A stretch of 64,000 bases of DNA from Mycolicibacterium brumae (lineage in GTDB: Bacteria > Actinomycetota > Actinomycetes > Mycobacteriales > Mycobacteriaceae). The DNA is taken from the NCBI RefSeq assembly GCF_025215495.1, contig NZ_CP104302.1, positions 3,534,001 to 3,598,000 on the forward strand. Direction: 5' to 3'. The position numbers were made by a program, and so were the translations under genes. Under the pieces are notes generated by a model, which ran no database searches, was not told the origin of the DNA, and saw only the letters and a program-made list of their open reading frames with translations. Below, in pieces: positions 8,956 through 20,629 of the stretch (positions within the stretch are counted from its first letter, which is position 1; the number at the start of each line of letters is the position of its first letter).

Positions 8956-9646
8956 CGCAGGCCACCCGGGATCCGGCGTCACCGGTGGCCATGGTGTTCG
9001 CATCCGGGCCCGCGACGCCGTCGGCGGAGTAGCGGTCCGGGATGTTCGCGAAGTTGTCGGCGCCCTCGTGGATCATGATGGCGGTTCCGGAGCCGGCCTT
9101 CAGATCGTCCTCGGTGAACGCGTCGGTGGTGGTGACCAGCAGCGCGGAACCGTCTTCGCGGACCTGCAGGGAGCTCAGGTCGCCGCTCATCGGGTGTCCG
9201 GAATGCCCGGGGGCCTGGAAATGGCCGCCGGCGGACAGGAACGCGCCCGGGGCGCCACCGGCCGGGGCGGTGGAGCTCGGCTCGCACTTGCCGACCGCGT
9301 GGATGTGCAGGCCGTGGAAGCCGGGGGTCAGCGCCGCGGTCCCGGTGGTCTCGACGGTCACCTTGACGAAGCCGGACTCGAAATCGAAGGTCGCGGTGGC
9401 CACCTCGGCGCCGCCGACGTTGCGCAGCGGCACGACCAGCGCCTCGGAGCCGCTGGACTCTTCGCCGTGGCTTTCGGCGCCGCTGCCCGGCGCGGGCGAG
9501 CCGGTCCACACCGACGGGGTGGTGCCCGGCGCGTCGGCGGGCACCTCTCCGGGAGGCGCACACGCGCTCAGCAGCGCGACAGGTGCGGCGAACAGGACTG
9601 CGACGGCTGACTTACCCCAGGGCTCTGGGAACGCGGGCTTGACCAT
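8936..9646 (-). CDS. sodC: Cu/Zn superoxide dismutase, lipoprotein
   Basis: A 236-residue envelope lipoprotein: a signal peptide with lipobox LLSAC (Cys29), a linker rich in Pro, Gly and Ser, then the SOD beta-barrel. Metal-site histidines are visible in [23 protein letters not shown] and [10 protein letters not shown], and a Cys pair (GKC, RVACG) should form the subfamily disulfide. It detoxifies superoxide outside the membrane. The start ATG is 11 nt after the virR stop and directly follows a GGCTCTAGAGCC palindrome. A -10-like TAGGCT overlaps the virR stop, so sodC may have its own leaderless promoter. Confidence 0.95.
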   Translation of the reverse strand: MVKPAFPEPWGKSAVAVLFAAPVALLSACAPPGEVPADAPGTTPSVWTGSPAPGSGAESHGEESSGSEALVVPLRNVGGAEVATATFDFESGFVKVTVETTGTAALTPGFHGLHIHAVGKCEPSSTAPAGGAPGAFLSAGGHFQAPGHSGHPMSGDLSSLQVREDGSALLVTTTDAFTEDDLKAGSGTAIMIHEGADNFANIPDRYSADGVAGPDANTMATGDAGSRVACGVISAG

Positions 9647-9654
9647 GGCTCTAG

Positions 9655-9660
9655 AGCCTA
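9655..9660 (-). promoter_or_regulatory. Candidate -10 element for a leaderless sodC transcript
   Basis: TAGGCT (TANNNT type) on the minus strand ends 8 nt before the sodC ATG, which fits a transcript that begins at or within a base or two of the start codon. It overlaps the virR stop codon and the 12-bp palindrome GGCTCTAGAGCC (9647-9658). The prediction rests on spacing and sequence only. Confidence 0.4.
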
Positions 9661-10167
9661 GCCGGTGACGACGACGATCACGCCGGGTGGCTGCCAGGAA
9701 ATTTCGGGCGAGCGCGGGTGCACCGGGGCCTGCAGCAGAGTGCCGATCTCCTCGGCGGCTTCCTTCTCGCCCTCGGCCTCACCGTAGTAGACCGTGTTCT
9801 CGACCACACCGGGCAATTCCGGCGGTCCTTCGGGGCCGACGAGCTCGCCCAGGTTGCCGGTTTCGCTGACCACCCATTCGGCGCCGGTCAGCTGCTCGGC
9901 GACGCGGGCGGCGGCGCCTTCGACCTCCGAGATGTTGTAGACCCGGACCTCAGGCTTCGGCGCGGGGGCCTCCGAGGTGGTGGTCTCCGCGTTCGCCGAC
10001 GTGCTCTGTGACGTGGTCGCCGACGTGCTGGTCGACGGCCCGCTGGAGGACATCGCCTGGAAGGCCACCAGCAGGAAAACCCCGCCAAGGAAGATCAACA
10101 CCATCACCATGGCCCGCAGCGGGAGCCCCGAGGAATCTGGTACGCGCTCGTTCATCGCGTCCACCAT
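9658..10167 (-). CDS. virR: LytR_C-domain membrane protein VirR-like
   Basis: A 169-residue protein with one membrane helix (residues ~18-38), a Ser/Thr-rich linker (~40-68) and an extracytoplasmic LytR_C domain starting at VRVYN. It is the positional and sequence counterpart of Rv0431 (VirR), which in M. tuberculosis restrains membrane-vesicle release. Its neighbours DUF3263, sodC and the YbdK-like ligase are in the same order there. An internal ATG at 10155 is an alternative start. Confidence 0.85.
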   Translation of the reverse strand: MVDAMNERVPDSSGLPLRAMVMVLIFLGGVFLLVAFQAMSSSGPSTSTSATTSQSTSANAETTTSEAPAPKPEVRVYNISEVEGAAARVAEQLTGAEWVVSETGNLGELVGPEGPPELPGVVENTVYYGEAEGEKEAAEEIGTLLQAPVHPRSPEISWQPPGVIVVVTG

Positions 10168-10196
10168 ATCGGTGGGTTAGGCGAAACTGGGAATCG

Positions 10197-10502
10197 TCAG
10201 CTCAGTTCGAAGCCGAGCCGACGCGCGGCCTTGGCTTTCTGGCGGGTCGCCCGGACCCGTCGCAGCCGCTTGACCAGCATCGGATCGGCGGCCAGCGCCT
10301 CCGGTCGGTCGACCAGCGCGTTGAGCACCTGGTAGTAGCGGGTGGCCGACATGGAGAACAGCTCCTTGATGGCCTCTTCCTTCGCGCCGGCGTACTTCCA
10401 CCATTGCCGCTCGAAAGCCAGGATGTCGTGTTCGCGTCGCGTCAGGCCGTCGGCGGGTTCGCTCGAATCAAGCTCGACCGGAGCTGCGGCGTTGTCCCTC
10501 AT
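10197..10502 (-). CDS. DUF3263 family protein (Rv0430-like)
   Basis: A 101-residue protein of DUF3263, nearly invariant in mycobacteria (LTRREHDILAFERQWWKYAG, then ALAADPMLVKRLRRVRATR). The start is fixed by a GGAGGAGG site ~10 nt upstream of the ATG at 10502; the open frame to 10529 would include that site. The helical, basic nature and the REHDILAFE element suggest a small DNA-binding protein, but the function is unknown. It heads the minus-strand series DUF3263-virR-sodC-ligase-LON and is divergent from def. Confidence 0.85.
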   Translation of the reverse strand: MRDNAAAPVELDSSEPADGLTRREHDILAFERQWWKYAGAKEEAIKELFSMSATRYYQVLNALVDRPEALAADPMLVKRLRRVRATRQKAKAARRLGFELS

Positions 10503-10630
10503 CCCGGCTGGTCCTCCTCCGCTGCCCACCGAATGACAAACTTGTAGTTCGGCCGTTATTCAATCACGCCCCGCGGCGCCGACCGGCCACATGTCGGCGC
10601 GCGTCGGTCGCGATTTAAGCTTGGGAGATC

Positions 10631-11224
10631 ATGGCAGTCAGACCAATCGTCATCGTCGGCGACCCCGTGTTGCACAACCCCACCCAGCCCGTGCCCGTCG
10701 GCGCCGACGGCAGCCTCCCGGCTGACCTCCCGGCGCTGATCGAGGACATGTACGAAACGATGGACGCGGCCAACGGAGTCGGCCTGGCCGCCAACCAGAT
10801 CGGCGTGCCGCTGCGGCTGTTCGTCTACGACTGCGCCGATGACCGCGGGCAGACCAAACGTCGCCGCGGCGTCGTCATCAACCCGGTGCTGGAAACCTCG
10901 GAGATCCCCGAGACCATGCCTGACCCCGACAACGACGACGAGGGCTGCCTGTCAGTGCCCGGCGAGTCCTTCCCGACCGGCCGGGCGACCTGGGCGAAGG
11001 TCACCGGCCTGGACGCCGACGGCTCCCCCATCGAACTGGAGGGCAACGGTCTGTTCGCCCGGATGCTGCAGCACGAAACCGGGCACCTGGACGGCTTCCT
11101 CTACATCGACACCTTGATCGGCCGGCACGCCCGCGCGTCGAAGAAGACCGTCAAACGCAACGGCTGGGGCGTGCCCGGGCTGGCCTGGATGCCCGGCGAG
11201 GTCGCCGACCCGTTCGGCCACTGA
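10631..11224 (+). CDS. def: Peptide deformylase
   Basis: A 197-residue Fe/Zn hydrolase that removes the formyl group from nascent N-terminal methionine. All three family motifs are present: [18 protein letters not shown] (metal-ligand Cys) and QHETGHLDG (HExxH). The mycobacterial extra residues before and after the core are also seen. The start follows TAAGCT (10616-10621), a possible -10 element, by 9 nt. It is divergent from the DUF3263 gene and followed by xthA 37 nt downstream. Confidence 0.97.
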   Translation: MAVRPIVIVGDPVLHNPTQPVPVGADGSLPADLPALIEDMYETMDAANGVGLAANQIGVPLRLFVYDCADDRGQTKRRRGVVINPVLETSEIPETMPDPDNDDEGCLSVPGESFPTGRATWAKVTGLDADGSPIELEGNGLFARMLQHETGHLDGFLYIDTLIGRHARASKKTVKRNGWGVPGLAWMPGEVADPFGH

Positions 11225-11261
11225 TTTCGTTCGGCTTCATTTGGCACCGAGAGGACCACGC

Positions 11262-12071
11262 ATGCGCCTGGCGACCTGGAACGTCAACTCCATCCGCACC
11301 CGGGTGGAACGAGTGACCGACTGGCTGGCCCGCGGCGACGTCGACGTGCTGGCCATGCAGGAGACCAAGTGCACCGACGCGCAGTTCCCCGCGCTGGCGT
11401 TCGAGGCGCTCGGCTACGAGATCGCGCACGTCGGGCTCAGCCAGTGGAACGGGGTGGCGATCGCCTCCCGGATCGGGCTCGACGATGTGCAGATCGGCTT
11501 CGACGGTCAGCCCGAATTCGGCAAGGACGGGATCGACCCGACGGTGGAGGCCCGCGCGATCGGCGCGACCTGCGGCGGGGTGCGGGTGTGGAGCCTGTAC
11601 GTGCCCAACGGTCGTTCGCTGACCGACCCGCACCTGGCCTACAAGCTGGAATGGCTTGCCGCGCTGCGGGACACCGCCTCCGGCTGGCTGGCCGCGGATC
11701 CGTCGGCGCCGATCGCGCTGGTGGGTGACTGGAACATCGCCCCGGAGGATGACGACGTCTGGGATATGGCCGCCTTCGACGGTAAGACGCACGTGTCCGC
11801 GCCGGAGCGGGCCGCGTTCACCGCGATGGCCGACGCCGGGTTCACCGACGTGGTGCGGCCCTACACCCCGGGTCCGGGGGTGTACACCTACTGGGACTAC
11901 ACCCAGTTGGCGTTCCAGAAGCGCCGCGGCATGCGGATCGACTTCATCCTCGGCTCGCCGGGACTGGCGTCGCGGGTGTCGGCCGCCGAGATCGTGAAGG
12001 ACGAGCGTCGGCCCAAGAAGGGCGCCACCGCTCCGAGCGATCACGCCCCGGTTCTGGTCGAACTGAGCTGA
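11262..12071 (+). CDS. xthA: Exodeoxyribonuclease III / AP endonuclease
   Basis: A 269-residue exonuclease III family enzyme acting on apurinic sites in base-excision repair. Motifs: TWNVNSIRTR at the N-terminus, MQETKC (metal-binding Glu), GDWNIAPEDDDVWD, and SDHAPV at the C-terminus (catalytic Asp-His). The start is the ATG at 11262, preceded by GAGAGG. The open frame 21 nt upstream has no better signal. It lies just before the thiC riboswitch region. Confidence 0.95.
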   Translation: MRLATWNVNSIRTRVERVTDWLARGDVDVLAMQETKCTDAQFPALAFEALGYEIAHVGLSQWNGVAIASRIGLDDVQIGFDGQPEFGKDGIDPTVEARAIGATCGGVRVWSLYVPNGRSLTDPHLAYKLEWLAALRDTASGWLAADPSAPIALVGDWNIAPEDDDVWDMAAFDGKTHVSAPERAAFTAMADAGFTDVVRPYTPGPGVYTYWDYTQLAFQKRRGMRIDFILGSPGLASRVSAAEIVKDERRPKKGATAPSDHAPVLVELS

Positions 12072-12111
12072 CTGCCGCCGCCCACCCGCACCGCCCGGCG
12101 GTGACTTGGGT

Positions 12112-12117
12112 TACATT
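12112..12117 (+). promoter_or_regulatory. Candidate -10 element for the thiC riboswitch transcript
   Basis: TACATT (TANNNT type) lies 7 nt before base 12124, where the conserved TPP aptamer sequence begins. Transcription would therefore start right at the riboswitch. No clear -35 box is visible. Confidence 0.45.
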
Positions 12118-12123
12118 GGCGGG

Positions 12124-14671
<2,548 letters not shown>

Positions 14672-14675
<4 letters not shown>

Positions 14676-15328
14676 CCGGCCCGGACGCCATCGACGGCGT
14701 CGCGCACTCACCCGACGGCAGCCCGGCGGGGGTCGTCGTGCTCACGCACGGCGCAGGCGGCAACCGGGACACCCCGACGCTGGTCCGGGTCTGCGACGAA
14801 TGGGCGGCGCGCGGGTGGCTGGCGGTCCGGTACAACCTGCCCTACCGACGCCGACGGCCGAAGGGACCGCCGTCGGGGTCGGCCGCGGCCGACCAGGCCG
14901 GCGTCGCCGAGGCGGTCGGGTGGGCGCGCGGCCTGGCCCTCGGGCCGGTGATCGCGGGCGGCCATTCCTATGGCGGCCGGATGACGTCGATGGCGGTCGC
15001 CGGCGGCCTCGAGGTCGCCGTGCTGACGCTGTTCTCCTATCCGCTGCACCCGCCGGGCAAGCCGGAGCGACTGCGCACCGAGCATCTGCCGGACATCACC
15101 GCGCCGACGGTGTTCACCCAGGGCGCGCGGGATCCCTTCGGCAGCATCGAGGAACTCGCCACCGCGGCGACGCTGATCAGGGCGGAGACCGAGATCGTGG
15201 AGATCGCCAACGCCGGGCATGACCTCATTCCCCGCCGGCCTCGCTCCGGCCCGGCGCCGGGCACGCTGCCCGACGTTCCGGCCCTCGCCGTGGACGCCGC
15301 GCTGCGACTGCTGACACCTGTCGAATAG
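14672..15328 (+). CDS. Alpha/beta hydrolase co-transcribed with thiCD
   Basis: A 218-residue alpha/beta hydrolase (KANL3/Tex30-like, orthologous in position to Rv0421c). The oxyanion loop LTHGAGGNRDTP and the nucleophile elbow GHSYGG are seen. A late Asp (ARDPFG) and His (NAGHDLI) complete the triad. The ATG overlaps the thiD stop, so it sits in the riboswitch-controlled operon. A link to thiamine metabolism is only inferred from that; the substrate is unknown. Confidence 0.8.
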
Positions 15329-15353
15329 GCGGTACCTGCGGTACCGTCGACCT

Positions 15354-16835
15354 ATGGAGAACTTCCCGGAAGCCGTCATCATCGGCGCTGGATTCGGCGG
15401 CATCGGCGCGGCCATCGCGCTGCGCAGGATCGGCATCGACGACATCGTCATCGTCGAACGCGAAGACGACCTCGGGGGCACCTGGCATGTCAACCGGTAC
15501 CCCGGCCTGGCCGTCGACATCCCGAGCACCACCTATAGCTACTCCTTCGAACCCAATCCCAATTGGTCGCGATTGTTCGCGCCCGGCGCGGAGCTCAAGC
15601 GCTACGCCGAGCACGTCGCCGACAAGTACGACGTGCGCAGGCTCATGCGCTTCGGGGTCAGCGCCGAAAGCGCGCAGTGGGACGAGGAGCAGCAGCGCTG
15701 GCGGCTCACCCTCGACGACGGGCAGACCCTGAACCCGCGGATTCTGATCGCCGCCACCGGATACCTGTCCCAACCGCACACCCCGGACATCCCCGGCATC
15801 ACCGATTTCGCGGGCCAGATCGTGCACACCACGGCGTGGGATCCGGACCTGGACCTGTCCGGCCGCAAGATCGCGATCATCGGCACCGGGGCGACGGCGG
15901 TGCAGTTGATTCCGGAACTGGCCAAGACCGCCGACGAGCTGACGGTGTTCCAGCGCACCCCGATCTACGTGACGCCGAAGGTGGACTTCGCCATCCCCGC
16001 GCCGGTTCGCAGCGTGTTCAATCGGATCCCGTTGGCGCAGAAGGGCGCCCGCACGGTCACCGATCTGGTCTACGAGGTGATCATGGTGGTCGGCGTGCTG
16101 CACTTCCGGCAGCTGAACCCGGTCAACCGGATCGCGGCCGGCGCGGCGCACCTGTTCCGCCGACTCAGTGTCCGCGACCCGAAGGTGCGCGACGCGCTGA
16201 AGCCGGACTACGACTTCGGCTGCAAACGCCCCACTTTCTCCAACGAGTACTACCGCGCCTTCAACAAGCCGAACGTGTCCCTGCAAGCCGGCGGGATCGA
16301 GCAGATCACCGCCGACGGCATCCGCACCCTCGACGGCCAGCAGGTCGACATCGACACCCTGGTGTTGGCCACCGGATTCGACCTGTGGGACGCGAATTTC
16401 CCGGCCATCGAGGTCATCGGACGCGGCAGCCGGAACCTCGGGAAGTGGTGGCGGGACAACAGGTTCCAGGCCTATCAGGGCATCTCGGTCCCGGAGTTCC
16501 CGAACTTGTTCAACCTGGCCGGACCATACTCCTACAGCGGCCTGTCCTACTTCACCACCATCGAATGCGAGATGATCCACCTGCAGCGGGTGCTCGGCGA
16601 GGCGCAACGCCGCGGCAAGCAGACCGTGGAGGTCTCCGAAGAGGCCAACGCCGACTTCCTGGCCCGGATGACGTCGCACCTGGATGACACGGTGTTCTAC
16701 GCGGGTGACTGCGCGAGCGCGCGGTCCTACTACTTCAACCACGCCGGTGAGGCGACGCTGCTGCGCCCGACGTCGACGGCGAACGCGTTCCGCGAAGCGA
16801 AGACGTTCCCGCTCAGCGCTTACAACTACAGCTGA
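15354..16835 (+). CDS. FAD-dependent Baeyer-Villiger-type monooxygenase
   Basis: A 493-residue class B flavoprotein. There is an FAD Rossmann motif GAGFGG (residues 11-16), GGTWHVNRYPG (41-51), the Baeyer-Villiger fingerprint FAGQIVHTTAWD (152-163) and an NADPH motif GTGATA (177-182). Such enzymes insert oxygen into ketones or oxidise heteroatoms; mycobacteria have many, with EthA and MymA as relatives. The ATG start lies 25 nt after the hydrolase gene. It is convergent with the next minus-strand gene. The substrate cannot be predicted. Confidence 0.88.
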   Translation: MENFPEAVIIGAGFGGIGAAIALRRIGIDDIVIVEREDDLGGTWHVNRYPGLAVDIPSTTYSYSFEPNPNWSRLFAPGAELKRYAEHVADKYDVRRLMRFGVSAESAQWDEEQQRWRLTLDDGQTLNPRILIAATGYLSQPHTPDIPGITDFAGQIVHTTAWDPDLDLSGRKIAIIGTGATAVQLIPELAKTADELTVFQRTPIYVTPKVDFAIPAPVRSVFNRIPLAQKGARTVTDLVYEVIMVVGVLHFRQLNPVNRIAAGAAHLFRRLSVRDPKVRDALKPDYDFGCKRPTFSNEYYRAFNKPNVSLQAGGIEQITADGIRTLDGQQVDIDTLVLATGFDLWDANFPAIEVIGRGSRNLGKWWRDNRFQAYQGISVPEFPNLFNLAGPYSYSGLSYFTTIECEMIHLQRVLGEAQRRGKQTVEVSEEANADFLARMTSHLDDTVFYAGDCASARSYYFNHAGEATLLRPTSTANAFREAKTFPLSAYNYS

Positions 16836-16859
16836 AGCCTGAGGCGTTCCCTGGGCGCG

Positions 16860-17696
16860 TCAGGTGGTTCCCACGTAGATGACCTTGGTGACCCGCTCGG
16901 TTTTAAGTTTCCCCTCGCCGGAGCCGACCGACACCTTCCAGCCCCCGATGCCCTTGTCGATGCCGTTGTCCCGGTCACCGGGCCCCCAGACGGCGGCGAA
17001 GGCGTCCTCGTCATCGGGATAGCGGCAGCCGTAGTAGCCGATCCAATCCGGGTGCTGGGTGGGTGAGCCCCAGGCGCCGCCGGTGCGCGCCTGGCACTGC
17101 GCGCCGTCGCTGAGCTCCAGGCCGAGCGGGCGCGGATCCTCCTTCAGCGGCTGGCGCGGCTCATCCAGGCCGGTGGCCGATATGTAAGCCAACTCCTCGG
17201 CGAACGGATCCTGCACGCACGCGATCAGGGCCGCGTCCTCGTCGCGGAAGCAGGCGAAGGTGGCGTCGGCGTTCGAGCCGCAGGAACGCGCGTGGCCGCT
17301 GACGTCGAATGGCGACGGCCAGCCGCCGGAGCAGTCGACTTCGATGCTCGGGGTGCGCAGGTCCCAGTCGATCTCGTCGTACACAATGTTTCCGCGCTGG
17401 TCGACGGGTTTGAGCACGATCACCTCGGGCTGCATCGCCCGGTTGAAGCCGAGGGTCAGCAGACTGACCACCAGCACCGCGACGACGCCGATCGACAGCG
17501 GCTTGGGCAGCGCGGCGAACCGCGCCAGCCAGCCGCCGACCACCGACGGTTGTCTCACGGCTGCGGCGGGTTCGTCGACGAAGAACTGCCATCCGGGCGG
17601 AGCCGGCGGCCAAGCCGGATCCGGCGCCCAGGCCCGGTCGGGGAACCACCCCGGCGCCGGTGGCGGCCAGCCCGGCGGGACGTTGAATCGCGTCAC
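16860..17696 (-). CDS. Single-pass membrane protein with extracytoplasmic Cys-rich domain
   Basis: A 278-residue protein I cannot assign to a named family. The N-terminus is Pro/Trp-rich and resembles short WxxPPGWxxP repeats (VPPGWPPPAPGWFPDRAW, then AWPPAPPGWQFF). A membrane helix follows (about residues 62-82, LSIGVVAVLVVSLLTLGF), then an outside domain with eight Cys (e.g. VDCSGGW, SCGSNADATFACF, YYGCRYPDDE) that could form disulfides. The GTG at 17696 overlaps the stop of the upstream membrane protein (GTGA), so the two form an operon. The open frame continues upstream only as a shadow of that gene. Confidence 0.75.
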   Translation of the reverse strand: MTRFNVPPGWPPPAPGWFPDRAWAPDPAWPPAPPGWQFFVDEPAAAVRQPSVVGGWLARFAALPKPLSIGVVAVLVVSLLTLGFNRAMQPEVIVLKPVDQRGNIVYDEIDWDLRTPSIEVDCSGGWPSPFDVSGHARSCGSNADATFACFRDEDAALIACVQDPFAEELAYISATGLDEPRQPLKEDPRPLGLELSDGAQCQARTGGAWGSPTQHPDWIGYYGCRYPDDEDAFAAVWGPGDRDNGIDKGIGGWKVSVGSGEGKLKTERVTKVIYVGTT

Positions 17697-19081
17697 AACG
17701 GCATCCGCCCGGTGTTCTGCGTCCACTCGGCGATGAGTTGCTGCTCGTAGTGCTCCTGCCGCATCCGCAGATCGGTGTAGACGAGCACCTGCAGCACCCG
17801 AACCCAGGCGATCATCACTCCCAGCGCCAGCGCGAAGTACAGCACATTGAAGCCGACGAAGAACCCGCCGAACACCAGCGGGAAGACGCACACCACCCAC
17901 AGCAGGTGGATCCCCAGGATCCGACCCCACGCCGGTTTCGACATCGTCGCCGACCGGCGCAACGAGTCGAACACCCCGCGGCCTTCGACCACCAGCACGA
18001 TCGGCGACAGGCTGAACAGCACCCCGAACGCGAAGACGCCGAGCGCCGCCACCAGCGCCAGATAGTTCAGCATCTCCGGCGCCCCGGCCATCACCGCGGC
18101 GCCGACCGCGAACATCATCACGATGTCGGTCAGGAAGATCACCGCGTAGAACACCAGGGTCAGTCGACAGACGGCGAAGATCCGGCGCCGAGCCCGGCGC
18201 AGCACCGCGCCGAACCGGATGCCGCGGCCGCGCACCGCGTCCTCGGTGGCGCTGACCGACAGCGCGATCAGCAGCGCGTCGGCGGGCAGCCCGATCGCGG
18301 CGATCACCACGAGAAACACGACGTAGAGGATCATCATGTTCGACATCAGGTCACCGCTGAGCAGCGACCCACCGGCCAGCGACGACGCCGTGTCGAACAC
18401 GAAGTGCCCGATGGCCATCGCGAAGGCGTAGACGACCAGTACGACGCCGAACAGCAGGGCCACCGGGATGCCGACCAGGGTGGGCCAGTTGCGGGCCATG
18501 ATCCGCAGACTGCCGGTGAACAGCTCCGAAACGGTCATGGGCCGGAACGGGATCGGTGGCGCGGCGGGTGGCTGCGCGCCGGCGGGCGTGGGCGGCGCCA
18601 GGCGTCGACGCGTCAGCGTCTCGCGGACGTCCGGCGGCCAGCCGACCCGTTTCCGCATCGCCCACCAGCCGCCGACGCCGAAGGCCACCGCCAGCAGCAT
18701 CCAGCCGAACATCGAGTCGGAGAACAACGCGGCCAGCAGGCACAGGACGGACACTCCCCACAGCGCGTGCCAGGGCCGCAGGTCGAAGATCAGCGGGCCG
18801 GCCGGGGGCTGCGGCGGCGCCGCGGGGGCGATCCGGGGCGCCGATTGCCCGGCGAAGAACAGGTCTGCCTGCCGTCGGTATTCGGCGTGCGGGTCCGTCG
18901 GCCGGGCCAGCTTCTCCGTCGGGGCAGCGAACTGCTCCGTCGGCGGGGCCAACTCTGCCGTCGGCGGGGCGAAGCGCTCCGTCAGGTGCTCGAATCGCTC
19001 GGTCGGTTGGGCCGGCCGGGCCATCCGCTGAGTGCGCGGTTCCGGTTGCGCCCGGAACGGATCCGTCGGGTCATCAGACAT
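17693..19081 (-). CDS. Polytopic membrane protein with N-terminal PTE heptad repeats
   Basis: A 462-residue protein. Residues ~20-65 hold about six tandem heptads around PTEXF/L: PTERFEH, LTERFAP, PTAELAP, PTEQFAA, PTEKLAR, PTDPHAE. They are followed by two helices (~105-145), a linker and about six more helices (~200-435). The second half resembles the membrane domain of glycerophosphodiester phosphodiesterase-type proteins; this is a weak family guess. The repeat tail should be cytoplasmic and could be phosphorylated on its regular threonines. It is translationally coupled to the downstream Cys-rich protein. Confidence 0.75.
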   Translation of the reverse strand: MSDDPTDPFRAQPEPRTQRMARPAQPTERFEHLTERFAPPTAELAPPTEQFAAPTEKLARPTDPHAEYRRQADLFFAGQSAPRIAPAAPPQPPAGPLIFDLRPWHALWGVSVLCLLAALFSDSMFGWMLLAVAFGVGGWWAMRKRVGWPPDVRETLTRRRLAPPTPAGAQPPAAPPIPFRPMTVSELFTGSLRIMARNWPTLVGIPVALLFGVVLVVYAFAMAIGHFVFDTASSLAGGSLLSGDLMSNMMILYVVFLVVIAAIGLPADALLIALSVSATEDAVRGRGIRFGAVLRRARRRIFAVCRLTLVFYAVIFLTDIVMMFAVGAAVMAGAPEMLNYLALVAALGVFAFGVLFSLSPIVLVVEGRGVFDSLRRSATMSKPAWGRILGIHLLWVVCVFPLVFGGFFVGFNVLYFALALGVMIAWVRVLQVLVYTDLRMRQEHYEQQLIAEWTQNTGRMPL

Positions 19082-19090
19082 TGGCGCGCC

Positions 19091-20572
19091 TCACCTGGCC
19101 AACGGGGTGCGGTGTCGCTTGTCCCGCGCGGGCACCCCGTTGACGCCCTCGATCGAGTACGCGTAGGTCGCGACGGCGAATGCGACGGCCGGGCCGGTGA
19201 TGGCCATCGCGTCCCGGTTGACCTGCTCCAGGGTGTCGGTCTTCTTGTGGTAGTTCGGGTCGAAGGCCTGGCCGGCTTTCCCGCCCCACAGCCGCGCCTG
19301 GGTCTTGGTCTTGAGTTCGTCTGCGCCGGTGGTGATTCCGCCGACCGGGACCCCGAAGTTCAGGAAGACCCGGTGGTCCGAGCGCTGGTTCAAACCCGAA
19401 TCCGCGGGCCGCTTGCCGGCCAGGTTCAGGTACCCGGCCAGCGTCCGCTCGATGCCCGCGGACCCGTACGGAACGGTGTCGGGGTCCGGGTTGGCGTCGG
19501 CCGGTCCGGACAGGTCGCCGTCGTAGGTGAAGTAGCCGGCGTTCGGCGAGCCCACCATGTCGAAGTTCAGGTACAGGGCGATGTCGTTCAGCGCGTCGCG
19601 GTCCAGGCCGTACACGTAGTCGATGGAGCCCGCGGCCTGGCGCTCTTCGGCGCCCCAGAACGCGAAGCGCACCGCGTTGTTCACCGCGGGCTCCGGGCCC
19701 AGGGCCAGCGCGGTCTCCAGCACCGCGGCCACCCCGGAGCCGTTGTCGTTCATTCCGGGCCCGGCCGTGACGCTGTCGAGGTGGGCGCCGACCAGCACCA
19801 CGTTCTCCGTCGACCCGGTTTTGGTCTGGGCCAACACGTTCTGTGAGGTGTGCTTGACCGACTTGCCGTCGAGCACCAGTTTCACCGGTTTCTGGGACTT
19901 GCGGGCCGCCGCGCCCGCGGAGCTGCCGATCACCGCCACCGGGATGGGCAGGCCTTCGTAGTAGTTGCGGCCGAACAGTCCTTTCGGGCTGCCGTTGCTG
20001 CCGCCATCGCTGACCACAAGGACCGCCGTCGCCCGGGCTTCCGAAGCCGCGGCGGCCTTCTCCCCGACCGAGCATCCGGTGTCGTCGACGACGGCGATCG
20101 CGCCCTTGGGGACCTTGCGGTAGTCCGCGGCCGCGCACCCGGCCGGTTTGACCGGTTGGACCACCGTCCCGGTCAACCCGCCCTTGGGAGTCGGCAGCAG
20201 CAGGGACGCCTGATCCACCTGATAGACCATGCCGGACACGGTCAGGCTCGGATCCCCGACGTCCACCGTCTCAACCCGGCTGAACTCGGGCGTGGAGACC
20301 TCGAATCCCTTGTCTCGCAGGGTGTTGACCACGTATTCGACGCTGGCCTCACCGCCCGGCGTGCCATCGGCGCGGTTGCCGCGGTTGGCCTTGGCGATCC
20401 GCGACAGCGCCTCCAGGTGCACCCACATGGCGTCGGTGGTGACCTTGGTGGCGAGCTCACCGGCCAGCGGGGTCGGCGCTTCGGGTTCGGCGTCGGTCGG
20501 CTGCTGCGAGGTGGTGCAGGCGGCCAGCAGGGCCGTCGCCGAGAGTGCCGCAAGCAGCCGGGATCCGATCAC
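19091..20572 (-). CDS. M28 family zinc aminopeptidase, lipoprotein (LpqL paralogue)
   Basis: A 493-residue secreted lipoprotein: signal peptide with lipobox LLAAC, a PA (protease-associated) domain in the middle, and an M28 peptidase domain. The di-zinc ligands are seen in GAHLDSV (His), MNDNGSG (Asp), FWGAEE (Glu), NFDMVGS (Asp) and NYHKKTD (His). It is a tandem paralogue of the next gene, which matches M. tuberculosis LpqL more closely. It probably trims amino acids from peptides in the envelope. Confidence 0.88.
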   Translation of the reverse strand: MIGSRLLAALSATALLAACTTSQQPTDAEPEAPTPLAGELATKVTTDAMWVHLEALSRIAKANRGNRADGTPGGEASVEYVVNTLRDKGFEVSTPEFSRVETVDVGDPSLTVSGMVYQVDQASLLLPTPKGGLTGTVVQPVKPAGCAAADYRKVPKGAIAVVDDTGCSVGEKAAAASEARATAVLVVSDGGSNGSPKGLFGRNYYEGLPIPVAVIGSSAGAAARKSQKPVKLVLDGKSVKHTSQNVLAQTKTGSTENVVLVGAHLDSVTAGPGMNDNGSGVAAVLETALALGPEPAVNNAVRFAFWGAEERQAAGSIDYVYGLDRDALNDIALYLNFDMVGSPNAGYFTYDGDLSGPADANPDPDTVPYGSAGIERTLAGYLNLAGKRPADSGLNQRSDHRVFLNFGVPVGGITTGADELKTKTQARLWGGKAGQAFDPNYHKKTDTLEQVNRDAMAITGPAVAFAVATYAYSIEGVNGVPARDKRHRTPLAR

Positions 20573-20629
20573 CGGATCAGGGTATTCGGCTCATGCCTCG
20601 GTTGGGTAACGGGTTGTGCCCAGTTCCGC

